Below are positions 38,154 to 45,592 of a stretch of DNA of 54,908 nt, piece after piece. Where the stretch lies: positions 1 through 54,908 of the IMG/VR virus record IMGVR_UViG_3300021197_001056; one strand, 5' to 3'. Numbering within the stretch: the stretch's first letter is position 1; each line of letters starts with the position of its first letter. The stretch comes from a virus. Made by a program: the position numbers and the translations under genes. A model generated the notes under the pieces. It was given only the letters and a program-made list of their open reading frames with translations, ran no database searches and was not told the origin of the DNA.

Positions 38154-38498
38154 ATGGGAATAAATTCAACAGAAGTCGCTTATAGCTTTGGACAAATGGG
38201 TAGTATACTTACGGTTCCAGCTGAAGATATTGTAACTTCAAACGATGTCGCAGGTAATGAAAACGCTGTTTTTGTAGCAATAACATTTCTCGAAGATACA
38301 GTTTTTGCTGATGCAGGGCTAATTGCTGAAGACCAAAAAAAGTACTTTGGTTCACAAGCAACATCCAGTAGTGGTATTGATATTAACGGTGGTATAGTTA
38401 CTGATGGTATTGTTTTTCCAAAAGGTATAACAGTTTATGGTAGATGGACTACAATAGATTTAACTTCTGGTAAAGTAATAGCTTATTTAGGTTACTAA
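38154..38498 (+). CDS. Small virion protein candidate
   Basis: The 114-residue protein is Gly/Ile/Val/Thr-rich and beta-like, ending in GRWTTIDLTSGKVIAYLGY. That ending suggests a jelly-roll decoration protein of the type found beside phage fibres. It opens the host-contact block and is followed by the LamG-type protein after one base. The 53 bases before it are A/T-rich leader. No family assigned. Confidence 0.55.
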   Translation: MGINSTEVAYSFGQMGSILTVPAEDIVTSNDVAGNENAVFVAITFLEDTVFADAGLIAEDQKKYFGSQATSSSGIDINGGIVTDGIVFPKGITVYGRWTTIDLTSGKVIAYLGY

Positions 38499-38499
38499 T

Positions 38500-39687
38500 A
38501 TGCTAGGGTTAGGTGGTTCATTAACATCTGGAGTTCCAGAGTCTAAGTATAGTATTGATTTTGATGGCAGTAACGATTACGTAGAGTTTCGTGACTGCGG
38601 TGCGGTTAAATCTATGTCGATGTGGTTTAATCCAGATACGAGTTTTAATAGTAGTAGTAGTGTTAAAAGGCTTTGTGGGTTTAGAGGTACGCTTGCAGAG
38701 AGTACAGACTATTTTGGCATATCATTAGGTTCTTCTACTGGTAATTTGACAGGAGAGGTTTTATGCGTTATGCCAGATGGTGCTTCAAGGACTGGAACTA
38801 CTAGAAATTTTACCGCTGGAGAGTGGTACCACTTAGTTATCTCTTGGAATGCTAGTAATAGTTACTTTGATATATACATAAACGGAGTTGCGGAAACTGA
38901 TTTAGACCATTCAACTCATACTTTAGCAGATTGGACTAACTTTAGATTAGCAAGAGTAGGTCAAAACAGCTCTCAATTTGCTGGTAAAATAACTGAGGTT
39001 GCTTTGTGGGATGTTACCTTGGATTCACAAGCTGTTACAGCTTTATATAATAATGGTTCGCCCGTAAACCCAACTATAGATAGAGGTGATTACGATAATA
39101 GTTCTAGTCTTTTAAGATACTTTAAGTGTGGTAATGGTGTGCTTGATGATATTAGTAATTCTCAATCAACAAGCTTTGAACAAGGAATTATAGTTGATCA
39201 GTCTGGGACTGTTAGTATAGACGCTGATCAGTCTGTAGCTATTAATACTACTAATTGGGAGACTGTACAAACTGGATCTACACCAGCTAATTTAAACGGG
39301 TTAACACCTGTTGGGGATGGTGTTATTACATTTGACGGTACTCAAACAGGGTTTTGTGGCGTTAGACCTAAATCTGGAGCTTGGAACAAAACAGTTGCAA
39401 CAGAGTTTTACAGAGTAGAAATGCACTATACTAGATCTGCTGGAGCAGTTCAGTTTAAAGCTTCTGGTGATGAAAGCACTGAGTCTGGATTATCTTTATC
39501 GAATGGAGCTGATGTATCGGTACAACAGATTGGTATAGGTTATATTAGAGCTAATCATACTAACTGGCAACTTACTTTTAGTTCAGAATTTGTTGGGACT
39601 ATTACTAAAGTTATTTTGCAAAAGATAACTCCAAACACTTCTGGAATAGTAAAAAACGGAGCACTTAAATCTTCATCAACACCTTAA
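38500..39687 (+). CDS. LamG / concanavalin-like domain protein (probable receptor-binding protein)
   Basis: The 395-residue protein has a LamG-type jelly roll at residues 15-190: YSIDFDGSNDYVEF, then MSMWFNP, GEWYHLVISWN, FDIYINGV and ITEVALWDVTLD, ending in ALYNNGSPVNP. All are standard strands of the LamG_3 fold. LamG domains bind carbohydrate or protein ligands, and phages use them in fibres and adsorption proteins. The remaining 200 residues are beta-rich and unassigned. There is no signal peptide, so a virion location is more likely than host export. Location between small virion and holin genes fits a host-recognition module. Confidence 0.75.
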   Translation: MLGLGGSLTSGVPESKYSIDFDGSNDYVEFRDCGAVKSMSMWFNPDTSFNSSSSVKRLCGFRGTLAESTDYFGISLGSSTGNLTGEVLCVMPDGASRTGTTRNFTAGEWYHLVISWNASNSYFDIYINGVAETDLDHSTHTLADWTNFRLARVGQNSSQFAGKITEVALWDVTLDSQAVTALYNNGSPVNPTIDRGDYDNSSSLLRYFKCGNGVLDDISNSQSTSFEQGIIVDQSGTVSIDADQSVAINTTNWETVQTGSTPANLNGLTPVGDGVITFDGTQTGFCGVRPKSGAWNKTVATEFYRVEMHYTRSAGAVQFKASGDESTESGLSLSNGADVSVQQIGIGYIRANHTNWQLTFSSEFVGTITKVILQKITPNTSGIVKNGALKSSSTP

Positions 39688-39688
39688 T

Positions 39689-39925
39689 ATGAGAAAATAC
39701 GTTATAATAGATAAAGAGGATGTAGACGATATTAATTTTTCTTACGTATTAGAGAATGGTAAAGATTCTTTAGTATACAATATTGATGGCACTAAAACTT
39801 TTGTGAAGTTTATTGGTGATACTCCATCTTTCTTAGAAGGAAAGGCTACTCTTACAAATGAAGAAATATTAACTATACTCAATAACCCTTCTAACGGTTG
39901 GGTAGAACAGAATGGAAATATTTAA
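39689..39925 (+). CDS. Small hypothetical protein
   Basis: The 78-residue acidic protein begins MRKYVIIDKEDVDDINFSYV and contains TLTNEEILTILNNPSNGWVEQ. It starts one base after the LamG gene stop and overlaps the next gene by 14 bases. Proteins of this size after fibre genes sometimes assist fibre assembly, but nothing specific shows that here. Confidence 0.55.
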   Translation: MRKYVIIDKEDVDDINFSYVLENGKDSLVYNIDGTKTFVKFIGDTPSFLEGKATLTNEEILTILNNPSNGWVEQNGNI

Positions 39926-40124
39926 GAACGATAACAATTGGAATGAGAAAGCTATAGTAGGATTTATAGCTTTTGCTATAATGTGTCTTATAATGATAGC
40001 TGACCTCGTTACAGGCTGGGTAGGAAGTGATTTAGTAATAAACGAATACGTCTACAACTCATTTGTATGGGTTGTTCTTGGTTCATTTGGAATCTCAGGC
40101 GTAGAAAAATTTGCAAAAAAATAA
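39912..40124 (+). CDS. Two-helix membrane protein, second holin candidate
   Basis: The 70-residue protein has two hydrophobic helices (about 15-36 and 47-63), separated by a short polar turn, and a Lys-rich C-terminus (EKFAKK). That is the size and shape of class II holins. It overlaps the preceding gene by 14 bases. Together with the GTA-type holin at 1296-1688 the phage would have two candidates; one may be an antiholin or act at a different step. It could also be a small unrelated membrane protein. Confidence 0.6.
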   Translation: MEIFKNDNNWNEKAIVGFIAFAIMCLIMIADLVTGWVGSDLVINEYVYNSFVWVVLGSFGISGVEKFAKK

Positions 40125-40127
40125 GTT

Positions 40128-40259
40128 ATGGCATATAAAATGAAATCACCTTTAAAGTGCTGGGCAACACATAAAAAAGTAGGTATGAAAAAGTCTCCGT
40201 CTGGTAGAAAAAATAAAGATGGGAGTGTAAAAATGGTTAATGACTGTAAACCTAAGTAG
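40128..40259 (+). CDS. 43-residue basic protein with KKVGMKKSPSG motif
   Basis: A short complete gene with ATG at 40128 and TAG at 40257-40259, three bases after the previous stop and three before the next start. The product contains two cysteines (CWATHKKVGMKKSPSGRKN and a C-terminal VNDCKPK). I associate a CW-x-x-x-KKVGMKK core followed by NC-x-P with short proteins of marine phages. The function is unknown. Its KKSP motif echoes the KSPAK protein at 955-1296. Confidence 0.65.
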   Translation: MAYKMKSPLKCWATHKKVGMKKSPSGRKNKDGSVKMVNDCKPK

Positions 40260-40262
40260 ACT

Positions 40263-40622
40263 ATGGCTTACTTACAAAAAAACAACCCGTACAAAGTAAC
40301 CAGCTGTGGTAGGCGTAGAACGTTTATGCAGGGTGGAGATCCTGGAGATGACCGCACTAAAGATAACCCTTTCAAAAAGCTTAGAAAAACAACTAAGGGT
40401 AAAGGTAGAAATTTTAGAACCGCGGAAGAGGGTGCTGGTATGACAACTAAAGGCGTAGCTGCTTATAAAAGAGCTAACCCTGGTAGCAAACTTAAAACTG
40501 CTGTAACAGGCAAGGTTAAACCTGGTAGTAAAGCTGCAGGGCGTAGAAAGTCTTTCTGCGCTAGATCAAAGGGTTGGACCGGTGAAAGAGGTAAGGCCGC
40601 AAGAAGAAGATGGAAATGTTAA
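40263..40622 (+). CDS. Basic DUF6321-like protein
   Basis: The 119-residue, very basic protein has the block GMTTKGVAAYKRANPGSKL (about 59-77), then KTAVTGKVKPGSKAAGRRKSFCAR, and ends GKAARRRWKC. The NPGSKLKTAVT plus RRKSFCAR pattern is the one I know from a small conserved family in marine cyanophages (DUF6321). The role is not established; the charge suggests nucleic-acid binding, possibly within the particle. It belongs to the run of small basic genes before the exported-protein block. Confidence 0.7.
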   Translation: MAYLQKNNPYKVTSCGRRRTFMQGGDPGDDRTKDNPFKKLRKTTKGKGRNFRTAEEGAGMTTKGVAAYKRANPGSKLKTAVTGKVKPGSKAAGRRKSFCARSKGWTGERGKAARRRWKC

Positions 40623-40637
40623 ATTAAATATATATAT

Positions 40638-42884
40638 ATGAGAAAAATACTTTTACTATTACTAATTGTGTCTGGTAGCTTAAACGCTCAAGACACTTTA
40701 TATGACTGCTTAGGATCTGATGTTACAGAAGTATCAGGTTGGTTGGGAGACGGATGGTGCGATGATGGAGCGTATACTTATAACGGTGTGCCAGTTTACT
40801 TCGACTGTGAAGAATTTAATTATGATGAAGGGGATTGTGAAGCGCCTATAGATACAGTACCTGGTTGTACTGATGTATTAGCTTTAAACTTCGTTCCTGA
40901 AGCAAACTTTAACGACGGTAGTTGTGAGTATCCTATATTCGGTTGCATCGACCCTGAAGCACCGAACTATAACCCTTGGGCAGAAGCAGATGATGGCAGC
41001 TGTGTTGGAATAAGTTGTTCTGACGGAGAGGCCAAAATTATTTTACAGCTAACACTAGATCAGTACCCGGGTGAGACTGGTTGGATTATAACTGGCCTAT
41101 CAAATGGTCAAGCTGTAGATAACGTAGTAGCTGGTGAGTACACATACGAGCAGGCTAATCAAACTATCGTATACGATATATGTATACCAGAAACTGGAGT
41201 TGAAATAATACTTAGCGACATATATGGAGATGGTATGGCTGGTTCACAGTGGGGTGGAACAGATGGTAATATAGTTGTACTTGGTGATGCGGAGCCTTGT
41301 GGTAGTTTAGATACTTTATGGGCTTTAGATTCTGCTGACTTTGGTAATGCAGCTTACTCTGGTCCTATATGGTTAGAGCAATGTGATGTTCCCTTAGTTG
41401 AGGGTTGCACAAATAATACTTATGTAGAGTTTAGCCCACAGGCTAACCTTGACGATGGTAGTTGTGAGACGTTGCATGCTTTAGGATGTGTAAACCCTAG
41501 TGCTTTCAACTATGATTCACTTGCTACATTGAATGCTATAATACCTACTTGTAACTACACTTTAATTATTGAAGATGATGGTGGTGACGGTTGGGGTGAT
41601 TGCTATATAGGTGTTGTGCAAGAAGATTCTATTCTTGGTACTTATACAATGGGACCTGGTCCTTACTCTCAAGAGTTTAACTTAGTATTAGAAACAGATA
41701 AACCAGTTAAGGTTTATTACTTTGAAATAGCTAACCCACAAACTCCTCCCGCTGAGGTTGCGTTTCAAACAATGCACAACTCGTTTAGATTAATAAATTC
41801 AGCTGGTGATATTACCCTACAAGGTGGTACGTATCCTTTTGCTGACAATGGTGGCGGGGCTTTACAATCTTATTCTCCTCCTTTCTGGCATATATATCAT
41901 GCACTACCTTTCTGTGGTGATTACTGTATACCTAAAGTGTATGGTTGTTTAGATGAGTCAGCTTTAAACTATAACGACTTAGCTAATACAGATGACGGTA
42001 GTTGTGTTGATGTAATTGTAGGATGTACAAATGAGTTAGCTTTCAACTATGATTCACTTGCTAACGTTGACAGTGGTGGATGTGTAGCTATAACTGTTGG
42101 GTGTATGGATGACTTTGCTTGGAACTACAACGCTTTAGCAAACGTGGCTGACGAGTCTTGTATATACTTTGGTTGTATGGATCCGGTTGCTGACAACTAC
42201 GATCCGCAAGCAAATGTAGACAACGGTAGTTGTTTTATAACTATATTAGGCTGTACAGATCCAGATGCGTTTAATTATAATGATCAGGCTAACACAGATG
42301 ACTTCTCTTGTATCCCAGTTGTTTATGGATGTCTTGATCCATTAGCATTCAATTGGGACTCTCTAGCTAACACAGATAACAATTCATGTATTGAGGTTGT
42401 AGAAGGATGTATGGATGGTGAAGCTTTTAATTATGATGTGTTCGCTAACACTGAGGATGGTGGATGTTTGTATGACGCTGGTTGTGTAGGTGAACCTGGT
42501 GATCCTTACTGGTTAAATGATTCTTGTTATGCTTGGGTTATTACTGTTGATCCATATTGTTGTAACAACGAGTGGGATCAGAAATGCCAACAACTATATT
42601 GGAGGTGTTATGAAGATAATGACATGGATGTTAGAGATTTAATGAGGTCTAACAGTGTTGCTATATGGCCTGTACCCGCTAAAGACATACTTAACATATT
42701 AACAAAGGAACCTGTAGATATTAAAGTTCATGATCTAACTGGTAAACTTGTTATACATGTTAAAGAAAAGTATACCAGCGAAGGGTTAAACCAACTAAAC
42801 GTATCTAACCTATCTAGTGGGGTATACAACTTTAGTATAACGTGTAATAATAATACTATAACTAGACAAGTTATTAAGCAATGA
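40638..42884 (+). CDS. Exported protein with cysteine repeats and a type IX secretion sorting domain
   Basis: The 748-residue protein reads like a host secreted protein. Residues 1-17 form a Sec signal peptide (KILLLLLIVSGSLNA then Q). Residues 24-70 resemble a Lin12/Notch repeat (GDGWCDDG and a FNYDEGDC end). About eleven modules GC-x-[DN]-x-x-A-x-NY-x-x-x-A-x-x-DDGSC follow, with two larger beta insertions. A Cys cluster DPYCCNNEWDQKC then leads to a C-terminal domain (about 672-748): AIWPVPAKDILNI, IKVHDLTGKLV, LNVSNLSSGVYNFSI and VIKQ. That is the type A sorting domain that sends proteins through T9SS to the Bacteroidota cell surface. The stop overlaps the next start (ATGA). It is probably surface-exposed in the infected host. 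Confidence 0.85.
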   Translation: MRKILLLLLIVSGSLNAQDTLYDCLGSDVTEVSGWLGDGWCDDGAYTYNGVPVYFDCEEFNYDEGDCEAPIDTVPGCTDVLALNFVPEANFNDGSCEYPIFGCIDPEAPNYNPWAEADDGSCVGISCSDGEAKIILQLTLDQYPGETGWIITGLSNGQAVDNVVAGEYTYEQANQTIVYDICIPETGVEIILSDIYGDGMAGSQWGGTDGNIVVLGDAEPCGSLDTLWALDSADFGNAAYSGPIWLEQCDVPLVEGCTNNTYVEFSPQANLDDGSCETLHALGCVNPSAFNYDSLATLNAIIPTCNYTLIIEDDGGDGWGDCYIGVVQEDSILGTYTMGPGPYSQEFNLVLETDKPVKVYYFEIANPQTPPAEVAFQTMHNSFRLINSAGDITLQGGTYPFADNGGGALQSYSPPFWHIYHALPFCGDYCIPKVYGCLDESALNYNDLANTDDGSCVDVIVGCTNELAFNYDSLANVDSGGCVAITVGCMDDFAWNYNALANVADESCIYFGCMDPVADNYDPQANVDNGSCFITILGCTDPDAFNYNDQANTDDFSCIPVVYGCLDPLAFNWDSLANTDNNSCIEVVEGCMDGEAFNYDVFANTEDGGCLYDAGCVGEPGDPYWLNDSCYAWVITVDPYCCNNEWDQKCQQLYWRCYEDNDMDVRDLMRSNSVAIWPVPAKDILNILTKEPVDIKVHDLTGKLVIHVKEKYTSEGLNQLNVSNLSSGVYNFSITCNNNTITRQVIKQ
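40861..42475 (+). repeat. Eleven-module GCTDP-type cysteine repeat array
   Basis: Modules of about 35-40 codons each begin Gly-Cys and end Cys, with a central N-[YF]-x-x-x-A motif. Most modules end in a DDGSC-like tail. Two are separated by beta-rich insertions (about 41010-41400 and 41550-41940). The run 41940-42475 is seven modules in direct succession. Confidence 0.85.
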
Positions 42885-43963
42885 TAGAAAAAAATAAAGC
42901 TTTACTGTATCAATTGTTAAGTGCAGTAGGATTAGTAGTAGTATTTAGTTTTTTATTTATAGCTTTGACTCAAAGCTGTAATGCTCAAGGTAGAATACTA
43001 AAATACTCAACGTTTTATACCGCTATAAACGGTGGTACATCATTATCAGACGATCAAGTATGGTCGATAACATCAGGTCAGCTAGAAGAGGATGTCATTG
43101 AAACTCCATTTGATTATACCTTATCTATAGGTTTAAGAAAAATTAAGAGATTCGGATACGAGAACAGGGCAAATACATTTTATAATGGTACTGAAAATTC
43201 ATACTCAGACGCAGCGACATTAGGTCGGTTAGATGGTTTCGAATATTTATTTGAAACTGATCTTGTGAGGAGGTTAGGCGTTCATTATGTAAACCATAAT
43301 CACTTTGTAAGATATGTTGCAGATAAGTGGGTAGCTAAAGTAGCGTACTTAGAAGATGGCTTTGCTGATATTAAATACTTTGAGGCATCTCAGAGATACA
43401 GAAAACAAATTGGTGAGGGTAAGTTATCTTTTAATATAGGTACTGTTCAGAGATTAGCTGAGCCTTACGGGTTTGATCCGCTAGCTGATTGGGTGTTAGA
43501 TAATGGTACACTACATTACACGTACTTAGCATTACAAGAAGGTTACAACATAACACTTGACGGAATGTATTACTCACCTGACGGCACATTAGTGGCTGAT
43601 AACCAAGCTGTGTGGGAGGAAGTTGTTATACCTGGAGTTATAGACGACTACGTTGAGAGCCAAAGAAGCAATTTGTCTAGTATCGTTGAATACTCTACAG
43701 TTATAGGTTTAGACTACTACCACTTTACAAAAGACTTTTGGTTTCACACTTGGGGAAACTTACTACCTTATCATTTAGATACAGATAATAAATACTCTTA
43801 CCACAAACTTAATAATGGACAGTGGGTTGATTACTCAGCTGGTTTAATATTTGGTTACAGATTTAACAAGAGCTTAGGATGTTTTGTTGAGGGGAAGTAT
43901 AATAAGTATTGGAATAGAAAATGGCACAACTTTAGTGTTGGAATTAATTACGTAATATTTTAG
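42881..43963 (+). CDS. Outer-membrane beta-barrel-like exported protein
   Basis: The 360-residue protein has a signal sequence with a long n-region (hydrophobic core about 12-30, then SCNAQG). The SC lies near the cut site but is a poor lipobox. The mature part alternates polar and aromatic residues in many strands, and the end GVNYVIF-like (GINYVIF) with a terminal Phe matches the BAM recognition signal of outer-membrane proteins. It is coupled by ATGA to the T9SS protein gene, so the two are probably made together; the barrel might anchor or display its partner, or block phage receptors. No enzymatic motif is visible. Membrane topology is inferred from pattern only. Confidence 0.65.
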   Translation: MIEKNKALLYQLLSAVGLVVVFSFLFIALTQSCNAQGRILKYSTFYTAINGGTSLSDDQVWSITSGQLEEDVIETPFDYTLSIGLRKIKRFGYENRANTFYNGTENSYSDAATLGRLDGFEYLFETDLVRRLGVHYVNHNHFVRYVADKWVAKVAYLEDGFADIKYFEASQRYRKQIGEGKLSFNIGTVQRLAEPYGFDPLADWVLDNGTLHYTYLALQEGYNITLDGMYYSPDGTLVADNQAVWEEVVIPGVIDDYVESQRSNLSSIVEYSTVIGLDYYHFTKDFWFHTWGNLLPYHLDTDNKYSYHKLNNGQWVDYSAGLIFGYRFNKSLGCFVEGKYNKYWNRKWHNFSVGINYVIF

Positions 43964-43965
43964 AC

Positions 43966-44334
43966 ATGTATAAACAAAAAGGAATTGATTTTGGTGTTGG
44001 TACTGGAAGCTCACCATTAAACAAAAACGGTGACCCAAAGAAAAAGAAAAGCTTTGACTTAAAAGGTTATGTTAAAGGAGAGCAAGGTTACATCCCTGAT
44101 TACAAAGGTAAACCTACTAGGCAAGCAGCTAATGAAAGTACACTTTTAAATCCTAAGAGTTCTGACGAACGTCTTTCTGACCAAATGGATACAAAAGAAA
44201 CAGTTAGATTAAGAGGTGAGCAAATAGCAAGAGATAAAGCTGGTAAGAAAACTTCAAAAGCAGAAGCTGCTCATTTAAAATCCTATTTAGATAAGGATAA
44301 AAAAGTAAGACCGAATCGAAAAGATAGATACTAA
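43966..44334 (+). CDS. Hydrophilic basic protein, unknown
   Basis: The 122-residue protein is rich in Lys, Gly, Asp and Ser and has no hydrophobic segment. An internal KGYVKGEQGYIPDYKGKPT stretch and a basic tail (KKVRPNRKDRY) are the main features, and much of it is likely disordered. It starts two bases after the barrel gene and its stop overlaps the next start by one base (TAATG). No family recognised. Confidence 0.55.
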   Translation: MYKQKGIDFGVGTGSSPLNKNGDPKKKKSFDLKGYVKGEQGYIPDYKGKPTRQAANESTLLNPKSSDERLSDQMDTKETVRLRGEQIARDKAGKKTSKAEAAHLKSYLDKDKKVRPNRKDRY

Positions 44335-44618
44335 TGACAAAAGAATTAAACGAAGATACATCAGTACAGGTAAGCATAAAAACTTTAGCTGGTATAGGTG
44401 TTGTTATGGCAGCTGTAATTAGTGGTTGGTTCGTACTACAAGGAGATATAGCAGAGGCTAAGAAATTACCTTTACCTCCAGACCCTGAAATAACACGCAT
44501 GGAGTATGACATGAAAGATCAACTGATAAGGCAAACTATAATGTCGACACAAGAAGACGTTACTGATATTAAAAATCAGATGATAAGAATGGAAGATAAG
44601 ATAGACAAACTAAAATAG
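44334..44618 (+). CDS. Single-pass membrane protein with C-terminal coiled coil
   Basis: The 94-residue protein has one hydrophobic helix (about 17-36), a Pro-rich hinge (LPLPPDPE) and a C-terminal coiled coil (about 55-94). This layout resembles an inner-membrane spanin or another periplasmic lysis aid, and it lies among exported and lysis genes. No outer-membrane spanin partner with a clear lipobox is seen beside it, so the spanin idea remains a guess. Confidence 0.5.
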   Translation: MTKELNEDTSVQVSIKTLAGIGVVMAAVISGWFVLQGDIAEAKKLPLPPDPEITRMEYDMKDQLIRQTIMSTQEDVTDIKNQMIRMEDKIDKLK

Positions 44619-44623
44619 TATGT

Positions 44624-44986
44624 ATGATAAAATTACTTACGTTGTTAGCTTTTATAACGCTAGATGCATACGCACAGTATGTACCTGAGCGTAATGCTAA
44701 AAATGTAAGTAGAGTTTTATCCGCAGCCTCTGAATTTGCTTTAGCGCAAGACAAGCAACTACATATGGGAGCTTGTTACTTTTTAAGTTCTATCACCTCA
44801 GCTGTGGTGTATAATAAGACTAGAAATAAAAAAAAGGCTAGCGTATATGGGTTTGGTATAGCTATGTTAGCCGGTATCGCAAAAGAAGTATACGACATTA
44901 ACCACGGTCACTCAGATATAAATGATATACTAGCAAATACTATAGGATCTAGTTTAGGTGTTGTAACAATTAGAATAACATTATGA
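44624..44986 (+). CDS. Exported YfiM/DUF2279-like membrane protein
   Basis: The 120-residue protein has a signal peptide (1-17, ending DAYA then Q) and two or three hydrophobic helices. The motif DKQLHMGACYFLSS (43-56) and, 40 residues on, KEVYDINHGHSDINDILAN (87-105) match the pattern of YfiM-like small envelope proteins, where DK-x-x-H and KE-x-x-D are conserved. The molecular role of that family is unclear. The stop overlaps the next gene by four bases. In the phage it may alter the envelope or assist lysis. Confidence 0.6.
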   Translation: MIKLLTLLAFITLDAYAQYVPERNAKNVSRVLSAASEFALAQDKQLHMGACYFLSSITSAVVYNKTRNKKKASVYGFGIAMLAGIAKEVYDINHGHSDINDILANTIGSSLGVVTIRITL

Positions 44987-45321
44987 GAAAATTAATTTTA
45001 CTATTATCAATATTAACTACAACATGTTTTGCACAAGATTTTCCTAGTGGTTTAGTAGTTGTAGAGTTCAACGCTAGCTTTAACAAATCTAACGAGGTAC
45101 AGTGGTTATCTAAACTATCCGACTGTAAAGTTCAAAGAGTGGATATATCAGCAGATTCTAGATGGTCAAGTGAATACAAAATAGTAGTAGTGCCTACGTT
45201 AGTTGTATTTAATAACAACGAAGAAGCAAAAAGATTTCAAGCAAACATCATGATGACAATGGAGGCTACTCGTAGAGAGGTTCAGGAGTCAATTGATGAA
45301 ATTACAATGGAAGCATTTTAA
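44983..45321 (+). CDS. Exported thioredoxin-fold protein lacking the CxxC pair
   Basis: The 112-residue protein has a signal peptide (cut after CFA at about 17). The mature part reads as a shortened thioredoxin: VVVEFNASFNKSNEVQ (25-40) at the place of the VDFWA-CGPC strand and helix, VDISAD as the next strand, and VVVPTLVVFNNN (68-79) with the cis-Pro equivalent at Pro71. The active-site cysteines are absent (Asn-Ala-Ser-Phe-Asn instead), so disulfide exchange is not expected. One Cys remains at 48. It could act as a periplasmic chaperone or binding protein. It overlaps the preceding gene by ATGA. Confidence 0.65.
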   Translation: MRKLILLLSILTTTCFAQDFPSGLVVVEFNASFNKSNEVQWLSKLSDCKVQRVDISADSRWSSEYKIVVVPTLVVFNNNEEAKRFQANIMMTMEATRREVQESIDEITMEAF

Positions 45322-45334
45322 ATTAAATTAAATT

Positions 45335-45592
45335 ATGACAAATAAAAGATTAAACGAAGTAAAAGTAATTGTGCTATGTATTGTCATAGCATTTTTTCTT
45401 ATGTTTAGCGTAAAAGCTGAAGCACAAACAAATCACGTAGTAGATACTGTTAAGTATCAATACTTTGATTTAAAAGAAAGACCTATAAGAAATAGTTTCT
45501 TTGCAGAAAAAAATATGGGTTGGAGGATGTGGATGTTGGCTGATGATGGTATAAGAAAAAGAAAAGTCTGGATAGACACTATAAAAAAATAA
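45335..45592 (+). CDS. Small exported or membrane-anchored protein
   Basis: The 85-residue protein has an N-terminal hydrophobic helix (about 10-26, then VKAEAQ, a good signal peptidase I site). A 55-residue basic, aromatic mature part follows (YQYFDLKERPIRNSF, then MGWRMWMLADDG). It ends the run of five exported proteins and abuts the tail-fibre gene with no gap. No family recognised. Confidence 0.55.
   Translation: MTNKRLNEVKVIVLCIVIAFFLMFSVKAEAQTNHVVDTVKYQYFDLKERPIRNSFFAEKNMGWRMWMLADDGIRKRKVWIDTIKK

Noticed and set aside
42960-43000. Lipobox at LTQSC in the barrel-like protein
   Set aside because: Positions -3 and -2 (Thr, Gln) do not fit a lipobox. A signal peptidase I site after NA is more likely.
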